Below are positions 58,726-64,000 of a stretch of DNA of 64,000 bases, one piece after another. The notes beneath the pieces are model-generated. The model worked only from the letters and a program-made list of their open reading frames with translations. It made no database searches and had not been told where the DNA came from. Numbering within the stretch: position 1 is the first letter of the stretch; every line of letters starts with the position of its first letter. The translations under genes were made by a program, and so were the position numbers. The DNA is from Planktotalea sp. (GTDB lineage Bacteria; Pseudomonadota; Alphaproteobacteria; Rhodobacterales; Rhodobacteraceae). Where the stretch lies: positions 372,001 through 436,000 of the forward strand of contig NZ_JABBAL010000030.1 in NCBI RefSeq assembly GCF_018607995.1, written 5' to 3'.

Positions 58726-58800
58726 TCCCAACTCGTACCTCAAATACTTGTAAGAGCTGCTCGCTCTTTTGCCACCGAAGCATCCGTTTCTCGGACACAG

Positions 58801-59730
58801 CTATTTTTGCGGGACCGGTTCGCCGATCCTCAACACTTCCCAGTTTAACGTTATTGATTGTGTTTGGAAAACCTTTTTTCGCACCATCTCGCCCAAACCC
58901 TCAAGATCTGCAGCAGTTGCGCCACCGGTGTTGATCAAAAAGTTCGGATGTTTGGTGCTCATTTGTGCACCACCAAGGGTCGCACCACGCATGCCAGCCT
59001 CATCAATGACCTTCCACGCCTTAAGTTCATGGGTGTCATCCGCCTGCCCTGTGGATGAAAAACCAGCAGGATTGCGAAAGGTACTCCCCGCAGTGCGATT
59101 TCTCGTGGGCTGCGTTTCATCGCGCTTGCGCAGCTGCTCTTCCATCTTGGCGTGCAGCGTTTCGGGATCGCCCCGTTCTGCGCGCAGCACAACTTCGGTC
59201 AGAACGTAGCCCTCGGGCAAGCTGCTTTGGCGATAGGCAAACTCCAGCTCATCGGTACTAAAGCGCACTTCTTCACCCGCTCGCGTCACGGCCGTCGCTT
59301 CCACGAAATGATCCGCCACATAACTGCCATAGCACCCTGCGTTCATCCGCACAGCGCCACCAATTGCGCCAGGGATCGTGCGCAGAAACGTCAAATCTAA
59401 CCCCGCATCCGCCGCTTTGCGCGCCACATGTGCATCCAGAGCAGCCACACCAACGCGCATCGTTTCACCTTCAAACTCGATATGGTTGAACCCGCGCCCC
59501 ATGCGGATTACAGCCCCTTTGATACCGCCATCGCGCACGATCAAATTCGACCCGACGCCCATCGGGAACACCGAGGTCTCTATCGGTAAGGCCCTAAGAA
59601 AGGATTGAATATCGTCCTTATCTGCAGGTTGAAAGAACATTTCCGCGGGACCACCTACACGCAACCACGTTAAATCAGCCAAAGGGCGATCCATCCTGAT
59701 CTTACCACGAATATGAGAAAAGTCGGTCAT
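58801..59730 (-). CDS. murB: UDP-N-acetylenolpyruvoylglucosamine reductase
   Basis: FAD enzyme that makes UDP-N-acetylmuramic acid. The 309-residue type I form shows [22 protein letters not shown] and [17 protein letters not shown] for FAD binding, then G-S-T-F-R-N-P, and the catalytic Ser/Glu region near the end ([13 protein letters not shown]). Upstream, at 59731-60415, two small decayed DUF2484 genes lie between it and murC. Confidence 0.97.
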   Translation of the reverse strand: MTDFSHIRGKIRMDRPLADLTWLRVGGPAEMFFQPADKDDIQSFLRALPIETSVFPMGVGSNLIVRDGGIKGAVIRMGRGFNHIEFEGETMRVGVAALDAHVARKAADAGLDLTFLRTIPGAIGGAVRMNAGCYGSYVADHFVEATAVTRAGEEVRFSTDELEFAYRQSSLPEGYVLTEVVLRAERGDPETLHAKMEEQLRKRDETQPTRNRTAGSTFRNPAGFSSTGQADDTHELKAWKVIDEAGMRGATLGGAQMSTKHPNFLINTGGATAADLEGLGEMVRKKVFQTQSITLNWEVLRIGEPVPQK

Positions 59731-59826
59731 AAGTTGCTCAATCTGCTAATTCGGCTCGGTTTCGATCCTGTTTAGAGCGCGCTTAGCACATTGAAAAGAG
59801 TCCGCGTGCACCCCTTAGCTCAACGG

Positions 59827-60164
59827 CTACTCCGTTTCGAGCTCGATCCCAGGCGCATCACTCTCAACAAGATCCAACGTCTCTTTTCCCGCTTCAAGAT
59901 CCTCGCTCTGATACTTTTTAAACGCGACTCTGTCTTCCACAACAGGCTCTTCACGCGCCAGATTATCCCGCTTCACCACGCGACGCTTTTCGCCAACAGC
60001 CTTGCGCGCGAACTTGCCCGTTACGCGTCTATAGCTGCCCAATAAAGGCTCCACAGTGCAATCAGCATTTAGGCATTGCGCCAGTGGTAGTTTTTTGAAG
60101 GAAATATTGCGATCACATTGGCGAACACAAGCCACACAAACGCCAGAACCAAGGATGTGCTCAT
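59827..60164 (-). pseudogene. Second DUF2484-like membrane protein, broken
   Basis: An ATG at 60164, overlapping the stop of the first DUF2484 gene as ATGA, opens MSTSLVLAFVWLVFANVIAIFPSKNYHWRNA. This is the typical DUF2484 start with one helix and F-P-S-x-x-x-H-W-R. TAA at 60069-60071 stops it where relatives have Tyr; MLIALWSLYWAAIDA and another TAA follow, and the expected second helix is not recognisable. From about 60020 to 59827 another frame reads a charged tail (GKFARKAVGEKRRVVKRDNLAREEP, then acidic) with no similarity I know. Decayed gene with an uncertain 3' part. Confidence 0.6.
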
Positions 60165-60415
60165 CGCGGCAGCTCTACATGTTCACCGCGCGCTTTGCGC
60201 CACAAATAGCGCAAAGGATTGCGGAACATCGACAGGAACGCCAGCATGCTAAGCACGAACCAGAACCAGCCATGTTGATAGCAAATAAAAGCGAGCAACA
60301 CAGGGGCCGCGAGCAGCATGATCCCAACGGGCCAATATTGGCGTTAGATCGGCAGCATCGCAACGACGGCAGCCAAAAGCACATAGACTGACGCAAAAAT
60401 CAGCGACAAAATCAT
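60161..60415 (-). pseudogene. DUF2484 family membrane protein interrupted by TAA
   Basis: The minus strand from the ATG at 60415 reads MILSLIFASVYVLLAAVVAMLPI. TAA at 60344-60346 is codon 24. The same frame continues RQYWPVGIMLLAAPVLLAFICYQHGWFWFVLSMLAFLSMFRNPLRYLWRKARGE to TGA at 60161-60163. The ending F-R-N-P-L-R-Y-L-W is the DUF2484 signature, and such proteins lie between murC and murB in Rhodobacterales. Apart from the single stop the 85-codon gene is perfect, so the break looks recent. Restart inside is possible at an ATG two helices short. Confidence 0.85.
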
Positions 60416-60454
60416 ACTATTGCTCCCCTGAATTATCGGCGAAAATTCGCGCCC

Positions 60455-61867
60455 CTATTTCAAACATGCGGGCAATTCGTTTGCCCATGCGGAAATCGTA
60501 CCCGCCCCGAGACACACGACCATATCGCCCGGTTTCGCTTGCTCTTTCACCAAAGCCGTCAGCTCATCCTGTGTAGTGATAGAGCGCGCATGGCGGTGTC
60601 CATGACGGATCAAGCCCGCCACAAGATCATCGCGTGATGCCCCCTCAATCGGCTCTTCGCCCGCTGCGTAAATCTCTGTGATCGCCACAACGTCGGCTTC
60701 GTTAAAGCAGGCGCAGAAATCTTCAAAGTGGTGGTGCAAACGCGTATATCGGTGCGGCTGATGGATCGCGATCACACGCCCTTCGGACGCTTGGCGCGCC
60801 GCTTTCAGAACCGCTGAAATTTCGGTTGGATGATGACCATAGTCGTCAATGATCGTCACGCCATTGATCTCCGCAACTTTGGTGAAGCGCCGGTTCACCC
60901 CACCAAACGCAGCCAAAGCGCTGCGAATTTCGTCGCCTGACATGCCCAGATGGCGGGCCACGGCAACCGCGGACAAGGCGTTGGACACGTTGTGATCGCC
61001 CGGCATCGGCAAGGAGCAGCCCTCAATCACTTGATCTTCGTTCTGCAGATGGATGTCGAACATCGCGACGCCGCCTTTGTAATGAAGCCCCACCCCGCGC
61101 ACGTCCGCTTGGGCGTTAAAGCCATAGGTCACCACACGTCGATCCGTCAGTTTGCCAACTAGCGTTTGCACATCTGCATCATCGGTGCAGCAAATCGCGA
61201 GGCCATAAAAGGGGATGTTCGATGTAAAATCGAGGAAGCCTTTATGCAGATTTTCCTCTGTGCCCCAATGCTCCATATGTTCAGGATCGATATTTGTGAC
61301 AATCGCAATGGTCGCGGGTAAGCGGTTGAACGTACCATCGCTTTCATCCGCTTCCACAACCATCCATTCGCCCTGCCCCATACGCGCGTTGGAGCCATAT
61401 GCGTGGATGATCCCGCCGTTTACAACTGTAGGGTCAAACTTGCCCGCATCGAGCAAAGTCGCGACCATCGTTGTGGTCGTCGTCTTGCCATGCGTACCTG
61501 CCACCGCGATGTTGAGCTTGAGGCGCATCAGTTCCGCGAGCATTTCTGCGCGGCGCACGACGGGTAGTCCGCAACGCCGCGCTTCATCGAGTTCTGGATT
61601 ACCCGGCTTGATTGCAGAAGAGATTACGACGACTTCGGCACTTTCGAGGTTTTCGGCCTTCTGCCCTACAAAAATATGCCCACCAAGTTTCGCAAGGCGA
61701 TCAGTGATCGGCGAAGACTTCAGATCCGAGCCTTGCACAACATAGCCATGGTTCAACAGCACTTCGGCGATGCCAGACATGCCGATGCCACCGATACCTA
61801 CGAAATGAATAGGCCCCACATCACCCGGAAGTTTCGTGGGCGGGCTCATCGACAGGGCTGCATTCAT
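60455..61867 (-). CDS. murC: UDP-N-acetylmuramate--L-alanine ligase
   Basis: Adds the first amino acid of the peptidoglycan stem peptide. The 470-residue protein has the N-terminal [11 protein letters not shown] nucleotide-sugar motif at about 24-34 and the ATP loop G-T-H-G-K-T-T-T at 124-131. [21 protein letters not shown] and the C-terminal [10 protein letters not shown] block follow. It lies 11 bases downstream of murG. Confidence 0.98.
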   Translation of the reverse strand: MNAALSMSPPTKLPGDVGPIHFVGIGGIGMSGIAEVLLNHGYVVQGSDLKSSPITDRLAKLGGHIFVGQKAENLESAEVVVISSAIKPGNPELDEARRCGLPVVRRAEMLAELMRLKLNIAVAGTHGKTTTTTMVATLLDAGKFDPTVVNGGIIHAYGSNARMGQGEWMVVEADESDGTFNRLPATIAIVTNIDPEHMEHWGTEENLHKGFLDFTSNIPFYGLAICCTDDADVQTLVGKLTDRRVVTYGFNAQADVRGVGLHYKGGVAMFDIHLQNEDQVIEGCSLPMPGDHNVSNALSAVAVARHLGMSGDEIRSALAAFGGVNRRFTKVAEINGVTIIDDYGHHPTEISAVLKAARQASEGRVIAIHQPHRYTRLHHHFEDFCACFNEADVVAITEIYAAGEEPIEGASRDDLVAGLIRHGHRHARSITTQDELTALVKEQAKPGDMVVCLGAGTISAWANELPACLK

Positions 61868-61878
61868 GGGAAGGTCTT

Positions 61879-62982
61879 TCAGTTGGAATTAGGGGTCGCG
61901 AGGTGCTCCACCAGAGCGGCCAATTGTTGTGTTGCATCCGGCTTGCCACAGCTCAATGCGGCTTGCGCCATCGTGTTCGCACCCTTTTCATTGCCCAGAA
62001 CCAGCATCAATTGCTCTGTCAGGCTTTCCGGTGAGAAACTGGCTTCTGGCATCAAAATTGCTGCGCCTGCTTCAGTCAGACCACGCGCATTTGCGGATTG
62101 ATGATCCGCGGTTGCTGCCGCGAACGGAACAAGGATCGACGGGCGTCCAATGACGGAAATGTCGGCGACAGAAGAAGCCCCTGCGCGACTGATCACCAAT
62201 TGCGCTTCGCTCATGCGATTTGGAACATCTTTAAAAAAGGGTTGCACATCGGCGCTGATGCCGTGCTCTGCGTAATACTCTGCCACACGCTGCTCGTCCT
62301 CATCGCGCGCTTGATGGCTGACTCGGAGGTTTTGCAGGATTTCCAACGGCAAAGCGGCAATGGCTGGGGGGACAACATCCGACAGGATCCGCGCTCCTTG
62401 AGAGCCTCCCATGACAAGTAAGCTCATTGGGTAACCCCCAGGAGGAATGTAGCCTGCGCCCGCACGATCAAGCACAGTTGCGCGCACGGGATTGCCCGTG
62501 TGATGCGCCTCGATGCCCGCAGGCAATTCTGTCGGCCAAGTGCCGCAAGCAATGCTATCCACACGTTTCGCGAAGACCTGATTCACGCGACCAAGCACTC
62601 CGTTTTGTTCATGGATCATGCGCGGCCGGCGTAAAATGGTTGCGGCCGCGAGCGCGGGAATGGACGGATATCCACCAAAGCCGACAACGACCGTTGGCTT
62701 GTCGCCAAGTATCTTGAAGATCGAACCGATAACACCGCCTGCAATGCGCGGCAGCACCGCAAGCTTGGCCAAAACCCCACCGCGCGCGAAAGTGGCGCTG
62801 GCAATTTGTTCGATCTCCACCGTGTGAGGAAAGCCGCCTGTATAGCGCGCGCCGCGTGCATCTGTGCTGAGCTTAACGCGCCAGCCTTTGCGCAACATGT
62901 GTTCGGCCAAAGCTTGAGCCGGAAACATATGGCCGCCCGTGCCACCAGCTGCGATCACCAAAAGGGGTGTTTTGTCACTCAT
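61879..62982 (-). CDS. murG: Undecaprenyl-PP-MurNAc-pentapeptide GlcNAc transferase MurG
   Basis: Peripheral membrane glycosyltransferase that makes lipid II from lipid I. The 367-residue protein (start at 62982, MSDKTP) shows [15 protein letters not shown] at the N-terminus, [11 protein letters not shown] and [20 protein letters not shown] and the UDP-GlcNAc-binding P-F-A-A-A-T-x-D-H-Q-x-x-N-A follow. Its ATG overlaps the ftsW stop. Confidence 0.97.
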   Translation of the reverse strand: MSDKTPLLVIAAGGTGGHMFPAQALAEHMLRKGWRVKLSTDARGARYTGGFPHTVEIEQIASATFARGGVLAKLAVLPRIAGGVIGSIFKILGDKPTVVVGFGGYPSIPALAAATILRRPRMIHEQNGVLGRVNQVFAKRVDSIACGTWPTELPAGIEAHHTGNPVRATVLDRAGAGYIPPGGYPMSLLVMGGSQGARILSDVVPPAIAALPLEILQNLRVSHQARDEDEQRVAEYYAEHGISADVQPFFKDVPNRMSEAQLVISRAGASSVADISVIGRPSILVPFAAATADHQSANARGLTEAGAAILMPEASFSPESLTEQLMLVLGNEKGANTMAQAALSCGKPDATQQLAALVEHLATPNSN

Positions 62983-64000
62983 CACTTACGTCCTCGAAGA
63001 AGATCACCGATTTGGCCCTGTGGCCGAGTGCGCGTGAGGGCCAAAAGCATGCCAACTGCAATACCACCTGCAATCAAAGACGAGCCACCGTAGCTGACGA
63101 AGGGTAGCGTCATGCCTTTCGCGGGCAACAAACGCACTGCTACGCCAAGATTGATCATCGCTTGCACCGTGAACATGCAGGCCAGACCTGTGCCTGCGAG
63201 GCGGATAAACGGATCACGTTCGCGCATGAGGCGCAAAAGGGAACACACGATGATAATCGTGTAGACCACAATGATGCAAAGCACGAGGAAGAGGCCATAT
63301 TCTTCTGCCGCGACCGCGATGATAAAGTCGGTGTGCGCGTCGGGCAGCGACCATTTCACTTCGCCCTCCCCCACACCGACGCCAAAGAAACCACCCTCGC
63401 GGATCGCGTTGCTGGCGTAGCCTAGCTGCGTTGTCGGATCCACATCTGTTGAGAGGAACCCGTCAATACGACGCGCGAAATGTTCTGAGTTATTGTAAGC
63501 AACCATGCCGCCTGCGACGACAAGACCCGCCATGCCAAGGAGAAGCGTCATGGGGGCCCCTGCCACGAAATACATGACACCCCAACCGAACAAGATCAGA
63601 GAGGCTTGCCCGAAATCAGGCTGCATCACGAGGATCAGAACGATCGTTATGGTCAACATAAAGGACCAGAGGCGTCCAGGAGGTCCGCCAATTTCTTGCG
63701 AGGCCGCCATCATCCAAGCGGCCACAATAATGAAGCCAGGTTTGAGAAATTCGGAAGGCTGCACCGATGCGAACCCCAAGGAGTACCAGCGTGTGGCCCC
63801 TTTGCCGAAGTCCGTGCCGAAGAACGGCAACAAGATCAACGCGATGAAAGCAGCCACAAAGCCAAGCACCGCAAGACGGCGCACGACAACGGGGTTGAGC
63901 ATAGATGTGATAAACATCGCAGTAAGCGCGAGACTACCAAAGAACGCTTGCCTTTGAACGTAGTGAAACGGCTCGAAGCCGTTCTTAGCCGCGAGAGGCG
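62982..64000 (-). CDS. ftsW: Peptidoglycan glycosyltransferase FtsW (C-terminal part, cut by window edge)
   Basis: SEDS-family polymerase of the divisome. The minus-strand frame runs in from the window edge: [17 protein letters not shown], typical of FtsW near its first loops. About 339 codons follow, with [16 protein letters not shown] (catalytic loop), [15 protein letters not shown] and [13 protein letters not shown] near the end. The N-terminal helix or helices lie outside. Its stop overlaps the murG start. Confidence 0.97.
   Translation of the reverse strand, partial: PLAAKNGFEPFHYVQRQAFFGSLALTAMFITSMLNPVVVRRLAVLGFVAAFIALILLPFFGTDFGKGATRWYSLGFASVQPSEFLKPGFIIVAAWMMAASQEIGGPPGRLWSFMLTITIVLILVMQPDFGQASLILFGWGVMYFVAGAPMTLLLGMAGLVVAGGMVAYNNSEHFARRIDGFLSTDVDPTTQLGYASNAIREGGFFGVGVGEGEVKWSLPDAHTDFIIAVAAEEYGLFLVLCIIVVYTIIIVCSLLRLMRERDPFIRLAGTGLACMFTVQAMINLGVAVRLLPAKGMTLPFVSYGGSSLIAGGIAVGMLLALTRTRPQGQIGDLLRGRK

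Noticed and set aside
59805-59860. tRNA-like text (TAGCTCAACGG ... TTCGAGCTCGATCCC)
   Set aside because: No acceptor stem or anticodon arm pairs up; the region lies at the 3' end of a decayed frame.
59827-60040. A separate small gene encoding a charged C-terminal tail ahead of murB
   Set aside because: The start would lie inside the DUF2484 remnant in another frame, and I see no homology or ribosome site.

Overview
The window is a chromosomal segment of an alphaproteobacterium, most likely a Rhodobacteraceae member of the Roseobacter group. Evidence for this is the rpoD-dnaG pair, the family-typical accessory genes (aggregation-factor-core protein, DUF3422, DUF2484, two Hint-domain proteins, tandem TadE-like genes, the bolA-DnaJ-cobS-cobT neighbourhood) and a division/cell-wall cluster in the order ftsW-murG-murC-DUF2484-murB-ddl-ftsQ-ftsA-ftsZ-lpxC-bamD-recN. 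Base composition looks moderate. No tRNA, rRNA, CRISPR array, phage block or insertion sequence was seen.

Layout: 1-3.8 kb holds rpoD (cut by the left edge), dnaG and a small secreted protein, all on the minus strand. 3.8-8.9 kb is a complete soxBDAG operon for heterotetrameric sarcosine oxidase. 9-10.8 kb is a scar: a 5'-truncated glutamate dehydrogenase and a 5'-truncated pair of TadE-like genes lie head to head, each also carrying stop codons. 10.9-15.7 kb has a membrane protein, a 3-hydroxyisobutyrate-dehydrogenase-like enzyme, an intact reductive-dehalogenase-like Fe-S protein, DUF3422 and an aggregation-factor-core protein. 15.7-18.8 kb is pntAB. 19-23.4 kb has a broken methyltransferase, an SDR, a YjbR protein and an IorAB-type molybdenum hydroxylase. 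23.6-31.1 kb alternates pseudogenes (RTX/Hint, P450, second Hint) with intact genes (C26 amidohydrolase, glcB). 31.5-41 kb has pepN, gatB, bolA and a DnaJ-like gene interspersed with broken genes (SLT transglycosylase, conserved unknown, VWA protein). 41-48 kb has DUF2161, an exported msrB, cobS and cobT with an internally deleted racemase between them, and an aminopeptidase P. 48-64 kb is a ClC channel followed by the envelope/division cluster, with ftsW cut by the right edge.

The strongest signal is not a new machine but the state of the chromosome. Housekeeping genes are intact, while about a dozen accessory genes are broken. About seventeen in-frame stop codons (all three kinds) can be read through to continuing homologous protein, and there are several frameshifts and deletions but no transposons. 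This looks like ongoing gene loss by point mutation and small deletion: glutamate dehydrogenase, pilus-related TadE proteins, Hint/RTX surface proteins, a P450, a murein hydrolase and others are all affected. Other points worth a second look are an 11-base G tract inside the nucleotide-binding motif of ftsA, the intact reductive-dehalogenase-like gene, and a shared GGGGCAGCGCCCC hairpin element.
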